Origin: an uncultured Alphaproteobacteria bacterium
Lineage (GTDB): Bacteria; Pseudomonadota; Alphaproteobacteria; UBA3830
DNA: 64,000 bases
NCBI GenBank assembly: GCA_905233185.1
Contig: CAJODB010000005.1
Coordinates: 1-64,000, forward strand
Reading direction: 5' to 3'
The notes beneath the pieces are model-generated. The model saw nothing but the letters and a program-made list of their open reading frames with translations, made no database searches and was not told the origin of the DNA. Below, piece by piece: positions 17,774-26,102 of this stretch; position 1 is the stretch's first letter; each line of letters begins with the position of its first letter. Both the position numbers and the translations under genes were made by a program.

Positions 17774-20700
17774 GTGCGAATATTCTGTTGGTTTATGGTT
17801 ATGTTCATCATAAACGGTATTACAACACATACCGAACGACTTTTTGCTGACTCGAAATCGATAAAAACATGTTCTTTTTGCGGACACACCAGAACATTTT
17901 CTGAAAAATCGAGTAATAACAAGTGCGATTTTTGTGGGCATGCCAATAAAAAAAGAAGTAGCAATTTTTCAAAGAAAAGCAGCAAAAAAGGGTGCAAATT
18001 TTGCGGACACGGTTTCAGAAGTAACGAATATAGCCGCAAGGAAGATAGATATGGCTCGCATTATTCTGATAACGGTAATTACGATGAAGAAAAAGCAAGC
18101 AGTAAATCAAAAGACAGATATTCAGATAATGATACCGAAGAAAAGGGAATTGAACAAAAATACACTTTAGATTTAAGTGGCGTATTTTTTCATCATGAAA
18201 ATGAAGAAAATTCTACATCAGTAGATGAAAATGGCTATGAAGAAGGGCAATTCTCCTTAAGTTTTGGAAAAAAAGGCGATGACTCAGTAAATTATGATGA
18301 GCAACGTTCTCATATCAGATCTTTAGATGAATGGGAAGATGATAGTGATTCATCTTATGATAGAGAATCAGAAAATTATGATGAAGAAAACACAAATGAA
18401 GAGTCAGAATACGATGAATCTTTAAACGAAAATTTAGAAAATGAAGAATCTGTAGCGCCAACAGAAGAACAAATGACTGTTTTGCCTCAACAAATCACGA
18501 ATATTGGAACAGCTCAATTACCTACAATGCCACAGTTATCAACAACATCACTTCCTACTGTATCTGCAGGAACGGAAACAACACTGTCGCCGACCCTACC
18601 TGGTGTAACGCAATATCCTGTACTACCAGAAACGCAGCAATATCCTATTAACAAACAAGATCAAATAGTTACAACTGATCCCAATACATCATTAACACAA
18701 TATCCATACGGCCAATCAAACAGTGGAAATACCAACATCAATTTGCAACAAAATCTGCTATTACAAGCTGGTCAGGATAGCATAAATGGTGTAAGTACCA
18801 ATTCCTATGGGCAAATGAGTGACGGTTCAATGACGCCTCAATGGGGAAATAGCGGCATGAGTCAGCAAGCTTATGCAAGCGTTGTTAACGAAACCATAGA
18901 ATATCTCAGAAATTTGGGAATTTTGGACGAAAACCGCGTTTCAAAAATGTCAGCGGGTATGGTCGATGGCGAATGCATTATATGTATGAGACCAAAGTTC
19001 GTATTTCAAATAAGAGGTCAAGGAATGCGGGGTGTTTGTGAAGATTGCTTACGCTCTCGAAATTCTTACGGAAGTGCTTTTAGTGCAGGTGGAATAAAAG
19101 GAGTTTTAGAGAGAGGCGTTATGTCGCTTTTCGGCGATGGCGATGACAATCGCAACAGCAACAGTGGTTATGGAATCCGAAGCTTTGGTTCAGGAGGAGG
19201 TTATGGTGATTCCGGCGGAAGTTATGGCAGCTACGGATATGGTTCAGGCAGATACGGCGATAGTTACGGCGGTAGCGAAGGTGCATACGGAAATAATGGA
19301 ATAATGGGAAATGGAACCCCCAGTCAAGGCAGAATGAATTCTTTAATGTCCATAGCTGGTAAACTAACTGGAGGTGCAGGAGGTGGATTAAAAGGAATGC
19401 TTGGTGCAGTCGGCAATATGCTTAGCGGAGTCGCTGGAACTGCTGGTGCAGGCAGCCAACAGTTAGTTATGAACGCACTAGGACAACTGGTTCCTATAGG
19501 ATCTGACCCAAGCGCTCCTTATGGCTATGTAAAGGATCCTGCAACAGGGCAAATGAGACCTGCTACTTCTCCTGAAGAAGGTCTGGCTGCTGGAGCTGCC
19601 GCTGGCGCAACAACTGCCCCCGGTGTCACAAATGGCGCTACAGGTACAGCTGGCGCAGCAACAGGAGTAGGAGCTGGCGGAGTCGCTGGAACTTCTGGAG
19701 CAAGCAGCCAACAGATGGTTATGAACGCACAAGGACAACTGGTTCCAATAGGATCCGACCCAAGCGCTCCTTATGGCTATGTAAAAGACCCTGCAACAGG
19801 GCAAATGAGGCCTGCTACTTCTCCTGAAGAAGGCCTGGCTGCTGGAGCTGCCGCCGCAGCCGCTGGTGCGACAACCGCTCCCGGTGTCGCAAATGGCGCT
19901 ACAGGCACAGCTGGTGCAACAACAGGAGTAGGAGCTGGCGGAGTCGCTGGAACTTCTGGAGCAAGCAGCCAACAGATGGTTATGAACGCACAAGGACAAC
20001 TGGTTCCAATAGGATCTGACCCAAGCGCTCCTTATGGTTATGTAAAAGACCCTGCAACAGGACAAATGAGACCCGCTACTTCCCCTGAAGAAGGTCTGGC
20101 TGCTGGAGCTGCCGCCGCTGCCGCTGGTGCAACAACTGCCACCGGTGTCGCAAATGGCGCTACAGGCACAGCTGGCGCAGCAAATACCGCAGGAGCTGGC
20201 GGAGTCGCTGGAACTGCTGGCGCAAGCAGCCAACAAATGGTTATGAACGCACAAGGACAGCTAGTTCCTATGGGATCTGATCTAAGCGCTCCATACGGAT
20301 ATGTAAAGGATCCTGCAACAGGGCAAATGAGACCCGCTACTTCCCCTGAAGAAGGTCTGGCTGCTGGAGCTGCCGCCGCTGCCGCTGGCGCAACAACTGC
20401 CCCCGGTGTCACAAATGGCGTTACAGGTACAGCTGGCGCAGCAAATACCGCAGGAACAAGTGGAGTTGCAGGAGCTGTAGCAGCGGCAACAGACACGGCA
20501 ACCTCAGCGGTGTCTACAGCTGCAAATGCAGCAACAGGAGCTGTGGAAAAAGCTACCAACGCAGCTGTCGGAGTAGCTAATACCGCAGTAAACGCAGCAA
20601 ATAGTGCTGCAGCAACAGCTGCAAATACAGTATCTCAGGTAGCGAATTCAGCAGAAGCAATCAAAAATGCAGCGCAACCATTAGCTTCTCTTGCAAGTTC

Positions 20701-20959
20701 TGTAGGATCGCTTGTATCAGCAGTTGCCAGTGGAATAAAATCAAAAGCATCGTCTAAAAATGGTGATACTTCAGTAAATTCTGGTAATAATAATTCAAAT
20801 CAAGCAAAAAATAAGCAGAATTCAGATTCAAGCAGTAGTACTAAAACAAAAAAGAAAAAGAAGAAAAAAGAAGCCGCCGCATCTGGCAGTGGTAGTTCAA
20901 CTTCATCTTCCGGAACACAACAGCAATCGACTAAAAAGAAAAAGAAGAAAAAGTCTTAG
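17774..20959 (+). CDS. Secreted modular repeat protein with zinc-ribbon-like motifs
   Basis: I do not recognise this 1061-residue protein. It begins with a probable signal peptide, then three CxFCGH motifs (about residues 33-80), an acidic Ser/Asp/Glu-rich part to about 235, a Pro/Thr/Gln-rich part, and a CIIC...CEDC zinc-ribbon-like pair near 397-425. A Gly/Ser/Tyr-rich segment follows (about 465-510), then four tandem units of about 85 residues (about 560-900) containing SAPYGYVKDPATGQMRPATS. An Ala-rich helical stretch and a Lys-rich C-terminus (two K7 runs) end it. The start is GTG 17774; an ATG seven codons in is possible. It is probably a surface or host-directed protein (inference). 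Confidence 0.85.
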   Translation: MRIFCWFMVMFIINGITTHTERLFADSKSIKTCSFCGHTRTFSEKSSNNKCDFCGHANKKRSSNFSKKSSKKGCKFCGHGFRSNEYSRKEDRYGSHYSDNGNYDEEKASSKSKDRYSDNDTEEKGIEQKYTLDLSGVFFHHENEENSTSVDENGYEEGQFSLSFGKKGDDSVNYDEQRSHIRSLDEWEDDSDSSYDRESENYDEENTNEESEYDESLNENLENEESVAPTEEQMTVLPQQITNIGTAQLPTMPQLSTTSLPTVSAGTETTLSPTLPGVTQYPVLPETQQYPINKQDQIVTTDPNTSLTQYPYGQSNSGNTNINLQQNLLLQAGQDSINGVSTNSYGQMSDGSMTPQWGNSGMSQQAYASVVNETIEYLRNLGILDENRVSKMSAGMVDGECIICMRPKFVFQIRGQGMRGVCEDCLRSRNSYGSAFSAGGIKGVLERGVMSLFGDGDDNRNSNSGYGIRSFGSGGGYGDSGGSYGSYGYGSGRYGDSYGGSEGAYGNNGIMGNGTPSQGRMNSLMSIAGKLTGGAGGGLKGMLGAVGNMLSGVAGTAGAGSQQLVMNALGQLVPIGSDPSAPYGYVKDPATGQMRPATSPEEGLAAGAAAGATTAPGVTNGATGTAGAATGVGAGGVAGTSGASSQQMVMNAQGQLVPIGSDPSAPYGYVKDPATGQMRPATSPEEGLAAGAAAAAAGATTAPGVANGATGTAGATTGVGAGGVAGTSGASSQQMVMNAQGQLVPIGSDPSAPYGYVKDPATGQMRPATSPEEGLAAGAAAAAAGATTATGVANGATGTAGAANTAGAGGVAGTAGASSQQMVMNAQGQLVPMGSDLSAPYGYVKDPATGQMRPATSPEEGLAAGAAAAAAGATTAPGVTNGVTGTAGAANTAGTSGVAGAVAAATDTATSAVSTAANAATGAVEKATNAAVGVANTAVNAANSAAATAANTVSQVANSAEAIKNAAQPLASLASSVGSLVSAVASGIKSKASSKNGDTSVNSGNNNSNQAKNKQNSDSSSSTKTKKKKKKKEAAASGSGSSTSSSGTQQQSTKKKKKKKS
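19452..20485 (+). repeat. Four in-frame tandem repeats of about 255 bases
   Basis: Units begin near 19452, 19704, 19964 and 20225, each opening with AGCCAACAG-like sequence and containing the codons for DPATGQMRPATSPEEG. Spacing is 252, 260 and 261 bases; length differences come from Ala codons (GCCGCCGCAGCC) added in units 2-4. The units are nearly identical at the DNA level, so recent duplication or homogenisation is likely. Confidence 0.9.
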
Positions 20960-21044
20960 AAGAAATCTGTAATGGATTTTATATTACCTACTTTATCAAA
21001 AATTATGGTGAGATAAATCGATGTAAAATAATGCCACTTACTCT

Positions 21045-22412
21045 CTAATTTGTTTTTTCAAGTACCTGTAGCAATAAACGTACATCTTCAGCTAAGCTTG
21101 CATCAGTTTGTATTGAACTCTCAACCTTCTTCACCGCATGTATGACTGTTGTATGGTCTCTTCCACCAAAATTTTTACCAATTTCCGGCAATGAAAGTGT
21201 CGTTAACTTTTTTGCGAGATACATTGCAACCTGTCTTGGAAGAGCAACCTGCCTCAAACGTCGTGCAGAAGACATATCACTTAACTTTATTGCATAATGA
21301 TTCGCAACTTTTTTCTGAATTTCATCAATTGTAACTTTTCTTTCGCTCGTACGCAGTAAATCAGATAAAACTTCTCGTGCGCTTTCAACTGTTATCTCTC
21401 TTCCAACGAAAACAGCGCTTGCAATAATCCTATTCAGAGCACCTTCCAGTTCTCTTATATTCGATGTAACCTTATGTGCAACAAATTCTAAAACTTTATC
21501 AGGAATTGAAACAGATGCCATAGCCGCTTTTGACTGCAAAATACCGAGTCGAAGCTCATATGTAGTTGGATGGATATCCGCAACCAATCCCCAACCAAGA
21601 CGCGACTTTAACCGCTCTTCCATTCCTTCCAAATCTGATGGTGATTTATCAGCAGAAACAATGACTTGCCGTTTATTATCTACCAAGGTGTTAAATGTAT
21701 GAAAGAATTCTTCCTGAGTTGAATCCTTTCCACAAATAAACTGAATATCATCTATCATAAGAACATCGACTGAACGAAATTGCTCTTTGAAAGCCATCGT
21801 ATCCTTATAACGCACCGCCTTAACAAACTGATACATAAATTTTTCAGCAGAAAGATAAGCAATTGTTCGCTTAGGATCGCGTGATTTAATACTCCATGCA
21901 ATTGCATTCATGAGATGAGTCTTGCCAAGTCCAACTGATCCGTATAAGAATAGAGGATTAAACGCAACTTTGTCAGATTCCGCAATCCTCAAGGCTGCTG
22001 CATATGCAAGCTCGTTCGGTTTTCCTACAACAAAGTTTTCAAATGTCAATTTCGGATCAAGCGGAATACTTATATCATGTTGTTCTTCGGATTTCGCCGT
22101 TTTTTTCGAATCCTTCGTTGATGTATCATGATTTTCTTCATTTGAAATAGGAGCATTGTCATCAGAAACAACGATCTCCACACTTTTTATGCCCGGATTT
22201 TCCTTACGGAAATGATGCAAAATTCGTTCAGCATAGTTATTTTGCACCCAATCACGCATAAACATGCTCGGCGCGCCTAAAACAGCCACCTCGTTGTCTA
22301 TTCGATCAAATGAAAGAGGTTTTATCCAACTATTCGCGACAGATTCCCCCAGATCGGATTGTAAATTCCGACAAACAATGGTCCATATTCTTTTATCTGT
22401 TTCATCACGCAA
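21045..22412 (-). CDS. dnaA: Chromosomal replication initiator DnaA
   Basis: DnaA is the AAA+ ATPase that opens the replication origin. The 455-residue protein has the helicase-loading N-terminal domain, a variable linker (about 90-120), Walker A GSVGLGKTHLM, Walker B VLMIDDIQFI, the sensor arginine region and a C-terminal box-binding domain with GGRDHTTVIHAVKKV. The only in-frame start compatible with homologues is TTG at 22412, with a weak AAGTGG upstream, so initiation may be inefficient. rpsT lies upstream on the same strand, the usual alphaproteobacterial order. I see no DnaA-box cluster nearby, so the origin is probably elsewhere. Confidence 0.97.
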   Translation of the reverse strand: MRDETDKRIWTIVCRNLQSDLGESVANSWIKPLSFDRIDNEVAVLGAPSMFMRDWVQNNYAERILHHFRKENPGIKSVEIVVSDDNAPISNEENHDTSTKDSKKTAKSEEQHDISIPLDPKLTFENFVVGKPNELAYAAALRIAESDKVAFNPLFLYGSVGLGKTHLMNAIAWSIKSRDPKRTIAYLSAEKFMYQFVKAVRYKDTMAFKEQFRSVDVLMIDDIQFICGKDSTQEEFFHTFNTLVDNKRQVIVSADKSPSDLEGMEERLKSRLGWGLVADIHPTTYELRLGILQSKAAMASVSIPDKVLEFVAHKVTSNIRELEGALNRIIASAVFVGREITVESAREVLSDLLRTSERKVTIDEIQKKVANHYAIKLSDMSSARRLRQVALPRQVAMYLAKKLTTLSLPEIGKNFGGRDHTTVIHAVKKVESSIQTDASLAEDVRLLLQVLEKTN

Positions 22413-22472
22413 AAGAACACCACTTATCTGAGGATAAACAAATTAAAATGCTGCGAAAAAAATGCTCGTTTT

Positions 22473-22727
22473 CTAAGCGGATTTTTTCAAAAGCTTACTT
22501 AATCTTGCGACTTTCCTGCTTGCTGCGTTCTTGTGCAAAATGCCTTTTGATACGCCTTTCTGAATTTCAGATTGCGCAGAAGAAAAGGCTGATGCAGCTT
22601 CAGACGATCCCAAGCTAGAAATAAACTTTTTGATAAATGTCTTAATACGACTGATTCTATCGGTATTACGTTTTGTACGTGTAGCCGTCTGTCTAATTCT
22701 TTTTATTGCAGATTTATGATTTGCCAT
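22473..22727 (-). CDS. rpsT: 30S ribosomal protein S20
   Basis: S20 binds 16S rRNA in the 30S body. The 84-residue basic protein starts MANHKSAIKRIRQTATRTKR and has the helical KGILHKNAASRKVARLSKLL C-terminal half that marks the family. Size is standard. It is followed by dnaA 60 bases downstream on the same strand. Confidence 0.96.
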   Translation of the reverse strand: MANHKSAIKRIRQTATRTKRNTDRISRIKTFIKKFISSLGSSEAASAFSSAQSEIQKGVSKGILHKNAASRKVARLSKLLKKSA

Positions 22728-22785
22728 AATTAACCCTTAAAATAAAAACAGAACAATCAAAGAAACTTTGAAAAAGTCATATAAA

Positions 22786-23463
22786 TTATCTTACAAAGAA
22801 ATTTTCAAAATACTTCGATATATCTTCGAGTAAAATTTTATCAGAAAAAATCGGATGTTCAACAACAATTTCTTCAATATCTCTGCACTTCTGCAAAGCT
22901 ACGGTTTTTACGCCCATAGATGACAACTCTTTTAGTAAATCAACGATTACTGATGTATCTAAAGTTTTATACATCGTAATTCTGACTTCAAAATTCACGT
23001 TCAAAGCTACAAGCAACTTTAAGCTTTCTAAAGCTGTCTTTCCGCTGTTAGGAACACCCGTTATAAGTTCGTAATCTTTGAAATCGTTCTTTACATCGAA
23101 GCCTATCCAATCGGTCATTGGTGCTACTTTAGCCAACATTTCAGGAACGGCACCTGCTGTATGTAATCCGATCATAAAACCCATGCTTTTTACTTCCATA
23201 ATAGCATTAGGAAGCGCTTCTTGAATTAAAGGCTCTCCGCCACTGAATACAACAGCATCGACAAAACCTCTACGTGACCTTAGAAGTTCCAAAATATCTT
23301 CCCACGGAAGAGAGTGCGACAATTCTATTGGCTGCAAATGCTGATTATGACAATACTTGCAGCGCCAACCACACCCTTGTAAAAAAATCACCGATGAAAT
23401 GTAGTCAGGATAGTCAACGGTAGAAAGCGAAACAACACCGCCAACCAAAAGAGCCTTATCCAT
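22786..23463 (-). CDS. nrdG: NrdG-like radical SAM activating enzyme
   Basis: Enzymes of this family reduce SAM with a 4Fe-4S cluster to install a glycyl radical on the anaerobic ribonucleotide reductase. The 225-residue protein has STVDYPDYISSVIFLQGC, the radical SAM cluster motif CGWRCKYC near residue 31, and FSGGEPLIQ (SAM-binding GGE). Length fits the family. The upstream neighbour on the same strand, 38 bases away, is a 59-residue protein that matches only the tail of NrdD. No full-length nrdD is in the window, so its target here is unclear. Confidence 0.85.
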   Translation of the reverse strand: MDKALLVGGVVSLSTVDYPDYISSVIFLQGCGWRCKYCHNQHLQPIELSHSLPWEDILELLRSRRGFVDAVVFSGGEPLIQEALPNAIMEVKSMGFMIGLHTAGAVPEMLAKVAPMTDWIGFDVKNDFKDYELITGVPNSGKTALESLKLLVALNVNFEVRITMYKTLDTSVIVDLLKELSSMGVKTVALQKCRDIEEIVVEHPIFSDKILLEDISKYFENFFVR

Positions 23464-23501
23464 GGATCTTTAAAGATTCCTTTTTCTTTTCGCCGATGTT
23501 A

Positions 23502-23681
23502 TTAATCGTGATCTTCGCAGCAACCGCAAGATTTCTCTTCGGTAAATGTAACACGCTCTGCATATTCGCCTTGTTTACCAACATTGAAATAGGATGTCGG
23601 ACGATAATAACCCATTACTCTGGTCCAAACTTCACACTGCTGACGCTCTTCATCCTTTAATTCGATATCTTTTTCGATCAT
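23502..23681 (-). CDS. Small protein resembling the C-terminal tail of NrdD
   Basis: A 59-residue open frame preceded by AGGAG eight bases before its ATG. It contains CEVWTRVMGYYRP and FNVGKQGEYAERV, the pattern at the C-terminus of anaerobic ribonucleotide reductases, and ends in SCGCCEDHD, a possible metal-binding cysteine cluster. The large catalytic domain is absent. It lies 38 bases upstream of nrdG and probably forms an operon with it. Similar short proteins annotated as NrdD occur in alphaproteobacteria (from memory), so this may be a genuine small partner and not a fragment. Its function is unknown. Confidence 0.75.
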   Translation of the reverse strand: MIEKDIELKDEERQQCEVWTRVMGYYRPTSYFNVGKQGEYAERVTFTEEKSCGCCEDHD

Positions 23682-23848
23682 ATTTTATCTCCTGATTATT
23701 ATGGGTGTTATCCTAACATATAAATGGCAAAAATGAAACAGGCTAAAAGATGCTCAAAAACTGAAAAAATACTAAAAAATGAGATAATATTGCAGAAAGA
23801 AAATTTAGATTAAATTCGTGAATGAGAATTTATTATTTATTTTTGCAC

Positions 23849-23885
23849 TCCCCTTTAGATAACAATTATCACTATCCAAAGGGGA
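23849..23885. other. Strong imperfect hairpin in an intergenic region
   Basis: TCCCCTTT at 23849-23856 pairs with AAAGGGGA at 23878-23885, and GATA pairs with TATC further in across one mismatch; the loop is AT-rich. No T-run follows on either strand, so it is not a normal intrinsic terminator. It lies 46 bases beyond the stop of the anchored methyltransferase. Confidence 0.5.
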
Positions 23886-23930
23886 ATAAAAAGCGAGCAC
23901 TATTTTGTTTATCGTTCATAAAATTCAATT

Positions 23931-24680
23931 TTATTGTTTATTTATGTCCGTTGATGTTGATGAATTCGAAGTTTTTTTCATCTGGTCATCAGCTACATAT
24001 AAATACATCCTTTTCATGCGGCGCGGCAATCTATAATCTCCGATTACCCTCAACTTCATGAAAAACGGTGCAGCCTCAAGATCTAATGGCCGACTGCTTC
24101 CTGTAAGAATATCCGAATTGACTGGAGGAGCGCCTTCTGATTCAAAATTATTCACCAATATTGCGTATTTAAAATTCGGCAATATCCTATTTATAGCAAA
24201 CCAAATTGAGACGGTATCCCAATGCTGCATAACATCTTTGATGATAAGTAAATCACCTTCATATTTTGTAAGATCTTCCATATTATTTACTGTAGAGAAT
24301 TTTATATTATCCTTCGCATAATCTCTTATATTGTTTGCTATAAGGCGATCGACAATATCCACTCCCATATAATTAACTCCTTGCGGAATGTTTATATACT
24401 TCATGAGTTCCCAATCACCGCATCCTATATCCACAATAGACGTTATGTGATTTGAATTGATAAAATCTTGCAGGTAAGTTAAAAATGGAATCGCATTTCC
24501 TTTTATAGCGCCGAGTCCTGAACCTTTTCCACCCCACATATTTACGTCATATATTTTTGTAAAAACCTCCTTGTCGTTTGCCCCCTTAGGTGTTCGAGAT
24601 GGAATTGAGGCTATAACGGCAATTATCAAGACAATTCCTACTGCTATCGCTAATAGCTTATTTTTTGTGTCATTTTCCAT
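23931..24680 (-). CDS. Membrane-anchored SAM-dependent methyltransferase-like protein
   Basis: The 249-residue protein has an N-terminal membrane segment or uncleaved signal (about 9-27, LLAIAVGIVLIIAVIASIP). A class I methyltransferase fold follows, with motif I VDIGCGDWELM (about 83-93), the acidic end of strand 2 in YMGVDIVDR and the post-motif segment LLIIKDVMQHW. The substrate is not recognisable. A methyltransferase presented outside the cytoplasm is unusual because SAM is cytoplasmic, so the anchor may hold it on the inner face. GGAG lies upstream of the ATG. The gene is single and divergent from the symporter. Confidence 0.75.
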   Translation of the reverse strand: MENDTKNKLLAIAVGIVLIIAVIASIPSRTPKGANDKEVFTKIYDVNMWGGKGSGLGAIKGNAIPFLTYLQDFINSNHITSIVDIGCGDWELMKYINIPQGVNYMGVDIVDRLIANNIRDYAKDNIKFSTVNNMEDLTKYEGDLLIIKDVMQHWDTVSIWFAINRILPNFKYAILVNNFESEGAPPVNSDILTGSSRPLDLEAAPFFMKLRVIGDYRLPRRMKRMYLYVADDQMKKTSNSSTSTDINKQ

Positions 24681-24805
24681 AGGAGTCCTCCTTAAAATAT
24701 GAATATAATTTATATAAAATTAATGTTAAAATATCGTTATCAATAATACAATAACATAAAATAAGCAAAAAAATCCTCTCTTATCCCCTTTCTTTTATCA
24801 AATAA

Positions 24806-24834
24806 TTGACAATTCACTTCTTCGAAAGTATTCT
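24806..24834 (+). promoter_or_regulatory. Sigma-70-like promoter of the symporter gene
   Basis: TTGACA at 24806-24811 and TATTCT at 24829-24834 with 17-base spacing, about 55 bases upstream of the GTG start. The -35 is perfect; the -10 matches four of six positions. Confidence 0.55.
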
Positions 24835-24886
24835 CTAGCGTCTTATAAATAATGCAATTAATCGTATATCATTGGAGGTAGTAGCA

Positions 24887-26089
24887 GTGAAGAGCATTAG
24901 AAAAATTGTTTTTAATCCTCTTGTACAACTCATTTGCGCAATGGCTCTTTGCTCATGTTATTATGCGAATCTGCCTCCTGATACGATAAGATTCTTTCTC
25001 ACTATCAGCGTGTGTTTAAGAGAAACCTTGGTGTTTGTTCTGCCTTTTCTTCTCTTTAGTTTTATCGCCGTTGCTCTTTCCGCCATACCTCGAGAAGGAA
25101 TGTTGTTTGTGCTGGGATTAATGACCGTTGTATTCATATCAAATTTCATGAATATCATGATATCAGGAATAGTCGGTTTTTTCGTTCTTTCAGGAAATCA
25201 ATCAAAAGAAATAATTGAAAGCGGAATAAATCTTATGCCGTTTTTTGAACTGAATCTGCCGATTATCGCCAGCACATCTCATGCGCTTCTTGCTGGAATT
25301 ATAGTAGGTTTTTTCAATTCGCTTTATCCAAATAAAACCGTTACCTATATTATAAAAACCCTTCATTCTTTGGTAATGATATTCATGAAAAAGTTTTTCG
25401 TTCCTCTTCTTCCGATTTTTGTTTCGGGATTTTTACTAAAACTTTTCTCTGAAGGAAGAATGACAGGATTTGTAACAGAGAATTCAACAATATACTTAAA
25501 AATTTTCGGATTTTTGGGGTGTTATTTATTTCTTTGGTTATCTGTTGCAGCTTCATTTAAACGGGATAGAATTATAGAAATTCTGAAAAACGCATTGCCG
25601 GCTATTGTGACAGCTTTCAGCACAATGTCCAGTGCGGCAGCCCTTCCTTTATCTCTTGAAGCAGCGGAAAAAAATACGAAAGATAAAGTTTTGGCAGATG
25701 CTGTCATGCCTTTAACTCTTAATTTTCATATGGTAGGAGACACAATAATTGTTCCGATAATGGCGATGCTTGTATTATTGGCGTTTAATCACCCGCTTCC
25801 ATCTGTTTCTGAATTCATTTTGTTCGGAATTTTCTTTGTACTGAATAAATTTGCAGGAGGAGGGGTTCCAAGTGGCACAATAATGGTAACAGTACCTGTT
25901 TTAAAGCAATATTTTGGTTTTGATGATTCTATGACGGCATTCATAATCGCTTTATATGGTGTGATTGATCCGATAGCTACTTCAGGAAATGTTGCGGCGA
26001 ATAATTTCTTTGTTGTTATTTTCCAAAAAATCAGGAAAACCGTAAAAAAAACGAGTTTTTTGAAAACAAAATCTGAAATGTTGCACTGA
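24887..26089 (+). CDS. Dicarboxylate/amino acid:cation symporter (DAACS family)
   Basis: These sodium- or proton-coupled carriers import C4-dicarboxylates, glutamate or aspartate. The 400-residue protein has about eight membrane helices and two re-entrant loops: the serine-rich AFSTMSSAAALPLSLEAA (HP1) and the GGGVPSG segment (HP2). It also has NFHMVGDTI (TM7 region) and DPIATSGNVAANNF (TM8), where transport residues lie. GGAGG eight bases upstream makes GTG 24887 the likely start; a TTG five codons before has no site. Uptake of host carboxylates would suit an intracellular lifestyle (inference). Confidence 0.88.
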   Translation: MKSIRKIVFNPLVQLICAMALCSCYYANLPPDTIRFFLTISVCLRETLVFVLPFLLFSFIAVALSAIPREGMLFVLGLMTVVFISNFMNIMISGIVGFFVLSGNQSKEIIESGINLMPFFELNLPIIASTSHALLAGIIVGFFNSLYPNKTVTYIIKTLHSLVMIFMKKFFVPLLPIFVSGFLLKLFSEGRMTGFVTENSTIYLKIFGFLGCYLFLWLSVAASFKRDRIIEILKNALPAIVTAFSTMSSAAALPLSLEAAEKNTKDKVLADAVMPLTLNFHMVGDTIIVPIMAMLVLLAFNHPLPSVSEFILFGIFFVLNKFAGGGVPSGTIMVTVPVLKQYFGFDDSMTAFIIALYGVIDPIATSGNVAANNFFVVIFQKIRKTVKKTSFLKTKSEMLH

Positions 26090-26102
26090 AAAGGGATTCT
26101 TT

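Noticed and set aside
19478-20559. Cys/Ser-rich and Ala/Pro-rich antisense frames opposite the repeat protein
   Set aside because: They mirror the tandem repeats of the real gene; the plus-strand frame has promoter, signal peptide and coherent modules.
20960-22800. Replication origin next to dnaA
   Set aside because: I saw no cluster of DnaA boxes (TTATCCACA-like) or AT-rich unwinding repeats specific to this region; alphaproteobacterial origins are often far from dnaA.
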